Source: Ottelia alismoides
Lineage: Eukaryota; Streptophyta; Magnoliopsida; Alismatales; Hydrocharitaceae
Direction of reading: 5' to 3'
Assembly (NCBI GenBank): GCA_037367405.1
Contig: JAZKJV010010131.1
Coordinates: 682,001-746,000, forward strand
DNA: 64,000 bases
A program made the translations under genes and the position numbers. The notes under the pieces were generated by a model. That model was not told the DNA's origin. It made no database searches and was given only the letters and a program-made list of their open reading frames with translations. Positions 11,749-23,874 of this stretch are shown here, piece by piece (the stretch's first letter is position 1; every line of letters begins with the position of its first letter).

Positions 11749-14700
11749 TAGGGATGAAAATAGATATGGATATATCCGAATATCCGCTTACGGTATTCGG
11801 AAAATTACCGAATACGGATATCCAGATTCAAATATCGATTCAAATGTGAATCGAATATGGATATGGGTTCTAAAATTATTTTGGATTGATATTGTCAAGT
11901 GAAAAAAATCAGATGTGGATCCATATATCCGAATACAACATTTAATTTTGTAATAAACTACTTAATGTAATATTAAAAACTCTATAGGCCTAAAGTGTAA
12001 ATAACTCTTTCACCTCTCCTCTTCTTTCTTTCACCATATAACCCTAGCCCTTATTCCCAATTTCCCATTGACACTGATGATGACATCCCTGATTCCCATC
12101 CTCGACCCCAAATCCCTCCCATCGTCCCGATTCCCCATCCTCCTCCTTCGACCTTGTGTCCTCATCGTCCTCCTCAGCCCTCGCCAGTCCAGCACCACTT
12201 CCTCAACGTGGTCGCGGTATCGTGCACCAATAACATGTACTAGCAGCCACCCTTCCCAATTGGAACCCTCCTCCAGCCCTCCAACCACATAAGTCTGTGT
12301 CTCTTCGTTCTGCCCTCGCCACCAATAGCCCAGCACCGCCCAGTGTCACTGCTTGTTGTTCTCTATGGCTCCAATGTTCAGCTTCTCCAAACACCAATTG
12401 GGTATGCAAAGTCGATGCTTCCTTTTGTTGGGTGGTGTGAACTTGACTTGTGTTGTATTTCTCATGTTATTTTTATTTGGGGTATGAGTTTATAAATATT
12501 TATTTATTATGTGAAAGGATATAGCTAATTGATGTTATTTATGGTCAAGAATTAACCTCTAGTATTCTATGTCCAAGTTTGATGACAAAGTGAGTCAAAG
12601 AAAGTGTGCGGAGATATTTATTTTGCATGCATATCCATTTTCCCGAATGAACACGCTGGGTTTAGAAACTTTTGTATATTGATAAATCCATCCTTTCAAA
12701 TGAAATCAAGAATCACTTTGGAAAAAAGTTTGTGCGTCTATAAGGATGAGAAGAAGAAACTAATTTAATTGTTGGAGTCACTACCTTGTAGAATGAGTTA
12801 TACATTGGATAAATGGACATCATGTCAGAACAAAATATACTCGTGTATTACATCTCATTTTTTAGATAATGATTGGAAGTTACAAAAAAGAATCACCAAT
12901 TTTATGCATGTTGAAGGAAGAAGAACTGGGGAAAATTATGTGAACAGTTTACAAAGAAAGTTCTTGAATGGAATCTATTTCGTAAGTTATTTTTGATAAA
13001 AGTTGACAATGATTCTACAAACGATGTTGCTATAAATTATGAGATTAAATTTTCAGAAAAGCCTTGTCATGAGTGATGGATTTTTTTCATCTACGATATG
13101 CTGCTCACATCGTCAATCTAGTTGTGCAGGATGGCATAAATGAAATTGAACATATGATTGATAGAATAAGAGAAACAATGAAGTTCATTAGAAATTCTCT
13201 TAAGCATAAAGAAAAATTTGAAGAAGTTGTTAATAAGGTAAATTCTTCTTTTGAGAAGTCTTTATCACGTGATGTTTCCACTTGTTGGAACTCCACATAC
13301 TTGATACTAAAATCTATTTTAGATCATCAAGATGCTCTTGGAAGTTATCATATATTTGTTCCCAAGTATAATAAATGTCCTTCAGATGAAGAATGGACTT
13401 TAGTTAAAAATATTGCAAATTGTTTGAAAATCTTCAATGATACTTCTATGATATGACAGAACTTCTTTTCGGTACAAGATATCCTATTTCAAATCACTTC
13501 TTTGGAGAATTTTGTAAAATCTACACCCTCCTTTTGAAGTGGTGTATCGATGTTGAAGAAACCATTTCTCAAATGGCTATTAGAATGAAGGTGAAATTTG
13601 AAAAGTATTGGTAAACAAGTAACACCATGTTGACAATCACATGTTTCTTAGATCTGAACCATAAGATGAAGTATGTTGAATTTTATTTTGGATAAATTTA
13701 TCACGAGAATGCTTCACATGTGATTGATAAAGATTCATCTCTATTGAAAAAGTTATTTGCAGAGTATTTTTCTTTGACTTTGTTAGTTAATCTACCTTAT
13801 GTTGTTCCCATGATGCAAAAAGTTGTGAGAATGATGAATTTGTTTAAGGAGAAAGAAAAAAATTGCTAAATTTCTTAAACAAAGTTATCAAAATCAGCCA
13901 CAAAAGATAGAATTGGACCGCTACATTGATAATGGAGTGATTGATCCCAATACTGCTACTACAACTTTTGATATTCTTCAATAGTGGCGAGTCAATCAAG
14001 ATACATATCCCATTTTGTCTAGGATGGCAAGAGATATTCTGGGTGTTCCAGTATCTACTGTTGCATCTGAATCTGCATTTAGTGGTGGAGGAAGAAGATC
14101 AATATTTATTGGAGTAGGTTCTCACCTGATATAGTAGAAGCACTTATATGTGCTCAGGATTAGTTGAAGGTGGTAAAAGGAGATATGTTAAATACCTAGT
14201 TGTTATTATGTTACTTGAAACTTTAATAAAAAAAAGTTGATTTATTTTATTTTAACCGTAAATGTAGGTTCCTCATCCACACTCATGGATGATATCATAT
14301 CTACATTTTATTTACGTCAAGTTCTTGATGGATCAATTGTATATGATACTGGAGTATTCAGTCCTATTGGAGAGAACATATCTTTAGAATAGCCAATTTA
14401 GGTGAACTATTTAAGTTCTTGATATATCTTGATATATTTATGCTCTGTATTAATTATGGTACAAAATATACAGGAAAATTGTGGATGTGTCCCATAAGGA
14501 TATCATGTAATTCTGGATACGTTTTATTTGAAGAGACAACATCTTTGAAATTCACTACTTGTTACAGTATTCTGGACATGCTTTATTTGAAATTTCTGTT
14601 AATGATTATTAGTTCATTTGAGAGACAAAATGTAACTTAAATGTTTGCTATGTACTTTTACTTCCTTTATATTTTAATTTTTTTTCATCTATGTGTGTGT

Positions 14701-15354
14701 ATATTGTTGATTTTGCATTATATGAATGATGATTTAAGAGAGTAATCTAGATAAATGGCAAGTTCGAAACATTAAAATAATTTCAATAATTACAATTATA
14801 TGATTACACAATAGTATCTCTTCTTAATATATTTAGATGAACTTGATAGCATTGTGTAAAGGTGGAGTAGATTATGTCAGTATACTAAACAAGAGGTACA
14901 TCTTTTATTATAGAACAACATGTCTTTTGAATCATATATCGTACCATATCCATTCTAATTTAGATGGACATTTTTATCGACTATATATTTTTATCATCAT
15001 GCTACTTATTTATATTCCATTACCATTTTAGCCACTACGAACCATGATAACAATTCAATTCCTATATATGTGGTCTATATTAGATATGTATTCGAATTTG
15101 ATATTTATTGGATCCATATATGATCCATAGTCAATTAAATCTTTATTTGTTCCATTTTTGGATTTGCTATTTATTCGTATTCAGGTCCTCTCTTTATTCG
15201 AACCACATTGGAATTTAATAAGTACCCGATTCAAATTTATATTCGTATTTTGAAGCTGCATATTCGAATCATATATGTATCCATATTCGTATTCGATAGA
15301 GATGAAACTAATATGGATATGGATATAGGCATATCTGATCCATTCTCATCCCTA
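11749..15354 (+). mobile_element. hAT transposon, 3.6 kb, with perfect 8-bp target duplication
   Basis: Ends read TAGGGATGAAAATAGAT and (reverse complement of the right end) TAGGGATGAGAATGGAT, typical of hAT terminal inverted repeats. The direct flanks GTCATCAA (11741-11748 and 15355-15362) are an exact 8-bp target duplication. Both subterminal zones are dense in 'atatccg' and 'cgaatatgg' motifs. The element carries a decayed transposase (12600-14190) and a C-rich zone upstream of it (12040-12410). It lies in the minus-strand LTR. The sister LTR keeps the uninterrupted site at 61986-61993, which independently proves the boundaries. Confidence 0.95.
12600..14190 (+). pseudogene. Broken hAT-superfamily transposase
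   Basis: A hAT transposase cuts and pastes the element using an RNase H-like DDE core. Fragments in order: a region of the type that follows the BED zinc finger (ILHAYPFS, then DEKKKLI), LDKWTSCQNKIYSCITSHF and WKLQKRI (12790-12900), HLRYAAHIVNLVVQDGI (about 13085), DVSTCWNSTYLIL (about 13270), and the C-terminal dimerisation block with WRVNQDTYPILSRMARD and VPVSTVASESAFSGGGRR (13986-14100), ending SPDIVEALICAQD. Frameshifts near 12990, 13460 and 14105 and several stops break it. No BED zinc finger is readable. The best open piece is 13073-13456. It belongs to the plant Ac-like type and is not functional. Confidence 0.85.
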
Positions 15355-15892
15355 GTCATCAACCTAATGGCCTGCATAATGTACATACTTAGACATATAG
15401 TAACACATCTTTTTTCGGTCAGAGGATGCGTCTATATTTTGATAGCATACGATTTAGGTCTCGATTATCTCGATCCCGTTAAGTCAACTCTTTGACTTAA
15501 CGTATCTGATACCTTCGAATCTATATTCCTATATAGAGAACCTACATCAAGAGGTCGGTTGGGTATCATCCTTTGGAGTAAGGATTGTCATTTGCTTATC
15601 ATGCTGAAGATAATTTCTTGATAATCATTTGACATTGCTAATTGAGTCATAAATCCAACTCTTTAGATGTCATGCAGTCACCAACCTCTATGATTTAACC
15701 ATTGAATCAATAGTTGTATGATTATCAAGATGGCCATGGTATATAACGTTAATTGTATGAAGAGACATTATAAGTGCATTCATTCATTAATATCAGATAG
15801 GAAGTGAAAATCAATAACTTTCATTGATATATGAAAACATTATAATAACATTTATTGTAGAAATGGTCTGCACTGGGCTGACATGTTCAACA

Positions 15893-16440
15893 CGGAGCTA
15901 GAGTTAAATGGTAATGGTAAAAGTCATCCGACAACATGGAATCCCTAAGATCTAGAAGGTATCTATTTGTACTCATAACATCAAAAGAGTCAAACGTCGC
16001 CTCACTAAATTCTGTGTTGAAGTGGTTCTAAGGCTTCACTCGGAGAGGTAAGAATCTCCAATGACGAAAGAATAACACACGATTTTAAAGAGACATTGAT
16101 CTCATCACAACAGTCAAGATGCCATGGGGCGATGTAAGGTCCAAGACGATCATCATTCCATGTCGGGGTTTGTTGTGCTTCCATGGGGCTCTTCGGCAGT
16201 TTGTTAGATCTTGATAACATAGGTCAGAAAGTGTTAGGGAATGTACATTTGAGTTTAGCATGGTGATGAAACTCGATTTCATCATCTTAATTTGCCAATA
16301 TTAACCCCCTTGCTTAAATTAATGTCAATAAAAACCAGATAAAAAAATTGTATATATCCGAGTCTTAGAATGAATTAAAAATACAAAATAAAATAAAATT
16401 AAAATTATAGTGTTTTTATACCCTTAAAAACGCTCACAAA
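15893..16440. other. Unassigned DNA between two LTRs
   Basis: The first bases flank the minus-strand LTR terminus. Neither a polypurine tract nor a primer site is visible. Short minus-strand frames (16005-16285) show no domain. Confidence 0.45.
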
Positions 16441-19400
16441 ATATTTCTCCCCTTTGTTTGACCCTGTTTCCGTTTTTAGTCAACTCATGTTTTGAGTTTT
16501 TCAAATTCGGCCATTTTCTCCATCTTTTGCAAGCTTTTCTTCTCGAATAACCTGATTGGGCCATGTGGCTCCTTCTGGTTGAGCCATGTGACCCGCTTCC
16601 TTGCACGTCACGTGCTCTCCATCCGCCACCGTCTGATCACCTTCTTCCCCTTCAATCTTAGCCGCTCGTTTGCGCCTCATCCTCAGCCCTTCGATTCAGT
16701 CCCAGATCAAATCTCATCCCTTCACTTCAGCCCGCCTCTCACTATGACACGTGCCACCCTCCTGTGCCACACGATCCACTTTTGGGCGCATCAATCTCCA
16801 CCATTGGTATGCACCTCATTCCCCATCACCCGATCTTACTCCCAATCTCATCTGGGTCGTCCGCCCTCACCTGCATCTCTGCCCTGTACGTAGCCTATCC
16901 TCCACCCTCGATCATGCCTCCATCGATCAGATTATGATCGTTCCTCTGTGCCCTTCCCCTGACTGATGTATTGCAAGATCCAACGGTCACGATTCCTTCT
17001 ACTTCCTGTAGCCACCTTCTATCCCAAGATCTCCACTTCACCAACCCGACGACCCCTTCCCATTATCCCCATCTCCTCATCATTCGCCACTACTCATGAA
17101 CAGTACCCGATCAAGGCTCTATCATCCTCCAACCTCGTAGGCATCTTAGATAACCATGTCCTTCCTCCTCTCGCTCCATATCCCCCACTCAAAGCACGTC
17201 GTCCCTCATCGAAATCGCCAACCTCCACCCTTCAAATAACCCATCATCGACCACATTTCAAGGTGTCCACCTTTACATGGGGTTGGGCCCAAGTCTTCTC
17301 CACCTCCCTGTGATAGGAGGAGTCATATCAACGAAGCAATGATGACTTAGCCTTCGGTGTCAACCCCAGGCCATGGTAGGTCAGGTCTTTGACCATTCAA
17401 CATCGGTGATCTACCCTCAGTGGCCGTGGGGGTCCAGTGAATACCTGAGATCTACCTAGGAGCTCAAGCACAAGCCCGGCGACCGCTATTATCACCAGGT
17501 AAGCCACTTCAATCCTCATCTTCTTTTCCTTATAATTTTTTTCCAATTAACTAGGTGTCTCTCATCTGCATCACCCTCCATTGACCATGAACTTAGCTTC
17601 CCCGCACCTCCATTATTCACGTGCATCCCTCTGATCACCTCGTCTTTCCTCCGCATCCTCAAACCACTCCACCTCCCTCTTCTCCAAGTTTGTCGGAGAA
17701 GACGACCGGGCCACCCAATTCTCCAACCCCACAGCCTCCATCTAACTTCAATCTACACACACTTTGCACAAGCGCCATGCTTCAGCTATTTGAACTTACA
17801 TTGTAGGTCCCTTCATCAATGGCCGGAGCCACAACTGGAGCACTTTCATGCAGCTTTGTCTCCGACATACAAGCATCAGTAGCATCATCACTATGGTCCA
17901 GCATCTCGGTCCTGCTTCGGGGATGGTGTCAGACCTTCAAGGAGTACCCCCAGGACTGAATCGAGATTTATTAACTGTGGCGGAGCTCCGGGCATCTCGT
18001 CGGAGCTCCAATATCGCTGCCATTTCTGCGGCAGAGGAAGGAGCGTCAGAGAATACAACGACTGTCTGATTGGAAAGATCGGACGGCCCGCAGTGAGCCA
18101 CGTCGCCTCCCCAGGAGCGTATCGCCACCATCCAATCGTCTTGATCGGATGGTCCATAGAGGTCCATGTCATCCAATCCGAGCCTCCCTACGAGCCTACA
18201 TGTCCAGAGCATCCTAGCCTCAGCCGAGCTTCTCCAGTAGGTACGTAGCCCGATCCACGTGCCCGAGCCTTCTCTAAGCCTTCACCGATCGCTAACCCTA
18301 TATAACATGCTCCATCATGTGCGGGCCTGGTAATTTTGCATGGAGGCCCCTCCAACGTCTTTAAATTACAATCAGGTCCTGACATCACGTGTAAACCACA
18401 CGCGCCTGGGGTAAATTGCATCTGACTACCTTTAGGTTTCGATAATTGCATTTTTACCCTCGCATTTGTGGGAAATTTATAGGGAAGTCCTTGTGCTTTA
18501 TTTTATTTACATTTAGGTCCTCCTAGGGACATGGTTGTAGTATTTTCTCTATTTATGTTCATGTTTTTTTGTGTTTACGCCCCTGAACTCTTTTGTAAAT
18601 ATCTTGAGCATCTGAGTCTAGGGTGGAGCATGGGTCAGGCTCGGGCTGGGCCTAACCTAGCCCAACCCAAGCCCATTTCGGTAACCGAGCCCACGGGCCG
18701 GGCCTAGGCCCGCTCATTTTTTCATCAAATGGGCACAAGCTCAAGCCCAGTCCGGCCCAAGATGGGTCGGGCCTAGGTCGGGCCGGCCCAAAATCCCGCA
18801 AAAGTTGGAGCTTGGGGCTGGGGAGGTCCGAGGGTCACGGAGCGATGGCGACGAGGAGTGGAGGGGGACGCGGAATGGCGGGGAGGTGGGGGATCCAAGG
18901 GATGGGGAGAGCCAATGGCCGTGCAGCGACAATGACGAGGAGTGGAGGGGGTCGTGGGTTCACAAGGCGACGGGAAGAGCCTGGGGCTGGGGAGGGCCGA
19001 GGGCCACGCAACGACGATGATAGAATCAATGGGAGGGACTCAGTGAGGGGGAGGGAGGGAGGGGAGACGCCGAGAGGGGTTGGAGGAGGTTGTGGTTCTC
19101 CAATGGGAGGAGGTGTGTGGGGGATATGTGCGGACATGAGATTAGGGTTTTGAAAAGAGGGGGCGGGCTGGGCTCATGGATCGGTCCTGGCTTTGGTTTA
19201 AACTGGGTCGGCCCGTGGGCTTCGGGTTCTAGCACACTCAAGCCTGATCCCGGTACGATTTGATAAATGGGCCAAAATGGCTGCCCAAGCCCACCCATTT
19301 AGAAAGTGGGCTTGGGCTTCAGTCGGGCTTGAGCAAGCTGGGTCAGGCCGACCTTGGCCATGCTCCACCCTATTCATGTCCCTTTGAGTTGATTTCAGTT

Positions 19401-19942
19401 GTATTTTAAAGCTTTTTTTATTATCTTTCTAATGGCATGGCTTGTTCTTTGTTTTGACACTCTCGATTTTGATGATTAATTTTATTAATGTAGTGTCTTT
19501 TATGTAAAGATTTCTCAAGCCTTATATTCATGCATCCATGACATTTTATTTGATATTTGAAACTGAAGTTGATTATCATTTATTGCTCAATGATTGCAGT
19601 TATGAAGGGCATATTTGTACTTGTCCATGCTCGCATTTCATTGCATGTTAAAAAGAAAATAAAAAATGTCTGCTACATATTTCCTTCTGCATTGTTTGTG
19701 ACTTTGCGTGTATTGACCTATGAGTTTCTAATGTAACACTTAATCTAAGTAATGAGAGTCTAGATCCATACTTAAGAGGCTCGTGTCCCCGAGTTCGACC
19801 TTGGACTTTCTCAAGTAAAGTAAAATCGACCGCTCTGATTTAATAGATGAATTTTCAAGCGGTTTTTGATCGATTCAAATTTATCCAACTGCAACGACAT
19901 TATTAATTCGACATAATTAAAAGGATAAAATTCGGGTTTGTC
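16441..19942 (+). mobile_element. Athila-like LTR (3' part well preserved), interrupted by a hAT miniature element
   Basis: The last 170 bases parallel the ends of the Athila LTRs at 29106 and 41434: 'gagttcgaccttggact', 'aagta.a.taaa.tcgaccgct', 'agcggtttttgat', 'aactgcaacgac', 'ttaattcg', 'aattaaaaggataaaattcggg', ending in a CA. Upstream it has the same long pyrimidine-rich leader and text such as 'ccatgtggctcc'. A left terminus could not be fixed, so the start is approximate. Downstream, 'tggctatcctctattgaaga' at 19945 is at best a ruined primer site. Open frames within (for example 16492-16893) are artefacts of the C-rich composition. Confidence 0.65.
18619..19372. mobile_element. GC-rich hAT-type miniature element, 754 bp
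   Basis: The first 15 bases TAGGGTGGAGCATGG are repeated exactly, inverted, at the right end (CCATGCTCCACCCTA, 19358-19372). Inward of the ends lie runs of 'gggctgggcc' and 'cccaagccca'. The centre contains imperfect internal repeats: 'ttggggctggggagg' at about 18811 and 'ctggggctggggagg' at about 18980, and 'gacgaggagtggaggggg' twice. No transposase is encoded. The flanks tctgagtc and ttcatgtc are a poor match, so the 8-bp target duplication has decayed or was never exact. Confidence 0.75.
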
Positions 19943-20288
19943 ACATGGCTATCCTCTATTGAAGATAGCTACAGAAAGGTTCGTTCAACTTGGTCAGAGC
20001 ATAAGAAAAATGGACACACAAGCTGAAGGAGTTTATTCACCTTCCCAGCCGAAGTCGTGTGCCTATGGAGGTGTGGAGAAGGGAAGGTGTGGTAAGATGT
20101 GGAAATATGGAGGTGTGCATGAGGTTACCTGATACAAATAGAGCATAACAATGTGCTTATTTAAGAAAATCTGAACTAATCAAGAGATATCATGTTCTTA
20201 TTTAAGAAAATATGAGACAAAACATCTGAAGTAGGACACAAATTCTTATCTCTGATGTAGATTTGTCGAGGATTTTGATGATGGATAC
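19943..20288. other. Remnant between the Athila-like LTR and the chromovirus LTR
   Basis: If the LTR at 16441-19942 is a 5' LTR, this would be the start of its internal region, cut short by the chromovirus insertion. A 64-codon frame (19938-20132) has no recognisable domain. Confidence 0.35.
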
Positions 20289-20970
20289 TGTAACACCCCC
20301 AACTTCTGAGGTACGGGAATACCGTGTGATATCTGTATCGTACGACTCTACGGTTCGGTAGCTACACAATGAAGTTCTGGAGGACTTCACCTTAGCGTAC
20401 ATACAACTAAGGATGGGGTTCACCACACAAAGATCAGAGACCGTAGGTTTCCCATGGCACAACACAAGTGTCTGGCAGCACTTGACAGAGCAGAGCCGCA
20501 ACATTCTACACAGGAGCATGTGGCCCACTAATGACATGGTGTGATTACTTGGCATGCTAATGAGGCAGACAACATAGCATGCTGATGGAGCGGGCGACGT
20601 GGCATCGGTTGCAGAAGATGAAGGTATTACACAGAAGATGAAGAGCCAAGGCATGTGAAGAGTCGTATCGGAAGACGAAGGGTCTCCATAGAAGATGAAG
20701 AGTCCTTACATTCATTGTACATGTACTAATGGTGTCCCTTTGTATACCCCTAACTTGTATATATAAGGAGGGGTACTAATACAAAGAGGGTTTAGTGGCA
20801 TTGCTCTTGTGTCCATGTGCTCGAGTGATGTGTTCGAGTATTCTATCAGCGTGGTCATTCAGCGTGTTGGTGTATGTCTATACGCAACGGGGAAGGTTGA
20901 TTAGCTTGCGAGAAGCTAACGCCGCATAGGTTAGTGTCAAAATCGGCATTGAGATTTTATCCCTGTGACA
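20289..20970 (+). mobile_element. 5' LTR of the chromovirus
   Basis: It begins TGTAACACCCCC and ends ..CCTGTGACA directly before a primer-binding site and gag. The first 15 bases resemble other plant chromovirus LTRs. A TATA box lies at 20758. The 682-bp length is in the usual range. There is no partner LTR in the window to confirm the left edge. Confidence 0.75.
20758..20766 (+). promoter_or_regulatory. TATA box of the chromovirus LTR
   Basis: 'tatatataagg' is followed about 60 bp later by the presumed transcribed leader. It is the only such motif in this LTR. Confidence 0.6.
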
Positions 20971-20972
20971 AC

Positions 20973-20984
20973 CAATATTAGAGC
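20973..20984 (+). other. Degenerate tRNA-iMet primer-binding site
   Basis: 'caatattagagc' matches the canonical TGGTATCAGAGC at 9 of 12 positions and sits two bases after the LTR end. This is the expected place for minus-strand priming. Confidence 0.6.
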
Positions 20985-20989
20985 AATAA

Positions 20990-22000
20990 ATGACACCCAA
21001 CACCAAAGATCGCATTATTTCCTTGGAAGTAGTCGTGATGGAGATCCAATCACAACTGGGTACTCATGCCCAATGCTTGGCTCGCTTGGAGGATGATGTC
21101 GGCCTGGGATCGTCAGGCTTCATTGGTGAGAGTCTGTGCTCGGATGATGTAGTGAAAGAACTTGGAGAGAAGCTAGATGAGCTCGAGTCCCTAATGCAAG
21201 AGATACATAAGGAATCATCAAGAAGGCGGTCGCGAACGAGAGTGAATCCAGCGACACAAGAAGGCCAAAGGACCCAGAGCCCAAGTCATCTTAGGTACGC
21301 GGTGTGCCAAAGACTTGGAGAATTACTTTTAGGATATGGAGGTATACGTCAAAGCTGTCAAGACTCCTGAGGCGGAGAAGGTATCCTTGGTGGCGATGTA
21401 CCCATCCGACCATGTGAAGCTATAGTGGAGGGGTTGTACATTTGAAGGAAGACCGGACATCTCGTCTTGGGATGAAGTGGTAAAGAATCTGAAGGAGCAG
21501 TTCCTACTCACGAACATTTCTTGGGTAGCGAGGGAGGCACTCCGAAGGCTGAAGAATATGGGAATCGTACAGTTCTCGTCACTATTGTTGGATATCAAAG
21601 GTATGTATGAATAAGACAAACTTTTCAATTTCATGGTGGGTCTCCAAAACTGGGATCAGGAAGAGCTTAGGAGCCAAGTGGTGAAGGACCTCCAGATGGC
21701 CATCATTGTTGCAGATGCATTGGCTGACTATAAAGTCCAACCACCACAAAAAAGGAGAATGAGAAGGCAAAGAGCTAGCATAGAGAAAAAAGTAAGGCTA
21801 AATTCAAGAAGTTTGGAAAGATCTAAAACTCAAGGGAGGGACCAGAATCCTCCAAGAAGGTTGAGAAACCTAAGGGGAAGGGTTGCTTCATCTGCGATGG
21901 GCTACATCGGACATGGGAGTTCCCAAAATGAGAGAAGTTGAACTCCATGACCATGGAGGAGAACTCAGATGAAGATGCGTGCATGACAAACCTCAAGTTG
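20990..22000 (+). pseudogene. gag: Broken chromovirus gag
   Basis: The ORF 20990-21370 opens with a coiled-coil-like N-terminus (MTPNTKDRIISLEVVVM; LEDDV; ELGEKLDELESLMQEI). After a frameshift near 21320 the capsid core reads AKDLENY..DMEVYVKAV, EKVSLVAMYPSDHVKL, then a stop (TAG) where a tryptophan is usual, RPDISSWDEVVKNLKEQFL, WVAREALRRLKNMG, LFNFMVGLQNWDQEELRSQ. A zinc knuckle GCFICDGLHRTWEF keeps C-x2-C-x3-H, but its last cysteine is replaced by phenylalanine (near 21922). At least two frameshifts and several stops make it non-functional. Confidence 0.85.
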
Positions 22001-22603
22001 TTGTGCAACGCTTTCTTGTGTCCGCTGAAGTCAGGCAAAGAGGTGAAAATGGAGGTGGAGCTTGAAGATCTAGAGCTGGTGTTCCTCGATGTCGTGGTGC
22101 ACAAGAAATCCCTTTCGACCATGATAGACACTAGAATAACTCATAAATTTTTCCAACAAAGAGTTCTAGATCTTGGGAGTTCCCTTGGAGAAGAGCCAGT
22201 GCCTCCTAAAGCCTGCCAACTCCGAGTCGCTGCAGATCAAAGGTATAACAAACTGCATTGTTCAGTTGGGTGAATTGCAGGGAAGGTACGCTTTCTCGTA
22301 GTACCTCTTGGCGACTTCCAAGTCATTTTGAGTGTCGAGTTCTTGAAGAAGGCAAAGGCATCTATGACTCCTTGTCTAAGAGGAGTCTTCTTCACGGCTA
22401 CAGATAGCCCTTACTTTGTCAGGGCTATCAAGAAGAAAGAATTGGACCCATGTCTGCAATGTAAGTCTACAATGGACTGAGCAAAGGGGAGACGATGTAC
22501 TTGGTTACATTACGTCTCGAAGAAAATGGTGAGGTTATACGGTCATGCCCCAAGGTAGTAGAGAAGATGATGGGCGAGTTCAAAAATGTGATGCTTAAGG
22601 AGC
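22001..22603 (+). pseudogene. Broken chromovirus aspartic protease
   Basis: The segment 21938-22273 continues the gag/protease junction. The active-site region reads STMIDTRITHKFF, so the Asp is kept but the glycine of the D-T-G triad is now arginine. VVPLGDFQVILSVEFL near 22300 is the second conserved protease block. The tail EFKNVMLKE at 22575-22602 is the start of the RT linker, cut at the Athila insertion point. Frameshifts lie near 22265 and 22560. Confidence 0.8.
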
Positions 22604-23247
22604 TGATGAATCCGTGATTCGTCACACACTAAAAATTGAAAATAGAGCTTTGTTCCACAGTAATTAACTGCATTTCATAATTTATTCTGCATTTTTATTA
22701 TTCATGCAATTCGAATTAATATTTACATTTTAGCACACATAATTGCATTCATAATCATCTTCACATTTTCACCTAAATTCATGCATTTTTAATTAAATCA
22801 AGCTAACTCCAATTGACATGAAACCAAGTTCATTGTGTTCATATTAGTAATAAGATTAAAGGAAAAATACAAGAAATTGCTAACTCAAATAATGGGCACA
22901 TGAGACAAAACTCTAATTTCAGAATAGACAGACTAAAACGAGTATATCTTCCTCATACATAGTTTGATTTCAGTCTTCTCATCTTTAAAGTAATATACAT
23001 TCAAAGTCCTTCAAACAATACCAATTTCATAAAAATCGGAGTTCATTTGTAAAAGTTGAGTGTTGGGCATATTTTGCGCATTGTACATTTTCATTGATTT
23101 GGACCTATAATTTCATTTGCATATTCCATCCATTCTGACTATAGTCTCTTTCATTTCTCTAACTCATTAATTTTTTTAATAAATCATATAAAAAACACAA
23201 CAACAACAACAATAACAAAGCCTTTTCCCACAATTAAGTAGGGTCGG

Positions 23248-23466
23248 CTACATGGATTCTTTGCCTCCATCAGATCTGTCTTGGGCCAATCCCGTGCTTA
23301 TATCCATAAAACTAAGATCCCTTCGTATGGTCTCTTTCCAACACTTTTTGGGCCATCCTCTCCCTCTCTTAGCCGGCTCAACATCCCAATACTTGCATCT
23401 TCTAACTGGTGCATCAGCTGATCTTCTTTGCAAATGTCCAAACCATCTTAAGCGGTTTTCTCGCAT
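23248..23466 (-). pseudogene. LINE C-terminal domain, RTE type
   Basis: The piece contains RLRWFGHLQRRSADAPVRR and KRGRGWPKKCWKETIRRDL, the C-terminal signature of plant RTE LINEs, ending about 50 bases before the TTG tail. It continues the RT frame at 23875 after a decayed stretch (23467-23874). Confidence 0.88.
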
Positions 23467-23874
23467 CTTATCCTCGATCGGAGATACACCAACTTTCTTT
23501 TTGATTGCATCATTTCGAATCCGATCTTTATGTGTTTATCCGCACGTCTACCTTAGCATTTTCAATTCTGCTACATTCATTCTCTGGACATGTCTATGGT
23601 TCACAGGCCAACACTCAGATCCATGAAGCATAGCAGATCTCATGGCTGCTTTGTAAAACTTTCCTTTAATCTTTAAAGGAATTTTCTTATCACAGAGAAC
23701 AGCAGAGGCTCCTCTCCACTTTAGCTAGCCTGCATTTACTCTATTAGTAACATCTCCACCAATTTCCCCATCATGTTGCAGAATAGATCCCATATATCTA
23801 AAGGAATATCTCTTCTGAATGTTATCGTCACCAATCTTCAGCTCGATTCCTTCACCATTGCTTCCGTAAAAGGT

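Larger units (their letters stand above)
9894..15892 (-). mobile_element. Minus-strand LTR of the TGTTGG family, split by a hAT element
   Basis: Without the hAT insertion this is about 2.4 kb that aligns end to end with the reverse complement of 61478-63999. The element start (minus strand) is at 15892, where '..catgttcaaca' mirrors TGTTGGACATG at 61478. Shared landmarks include 'tcagaggatgcgt', 'tctcgatc(c/t)cgttaagtcaa', 'gagctcatgtctt' and 'aaacgaagaga(t/c)ctcctgtctcaagtct'. The far end near 9894 is set only by where the other copy leaves the window, so it may extend lower. I see no coding sequence, primer site or polypurine tract at either side, so it may be a solo LTR. LTR length and TGTTGG start suggest a copia-type element, but the superfamily is not proven. 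Confidence 0.75.

Noticed and set aside
16492..19298. Many overlapping open frames suggesting a gene-rich GC island
   Set aside because: They occur on both strands because of C- or G-rich composition of LTR leader and the hAT miniature element. None has a domain.
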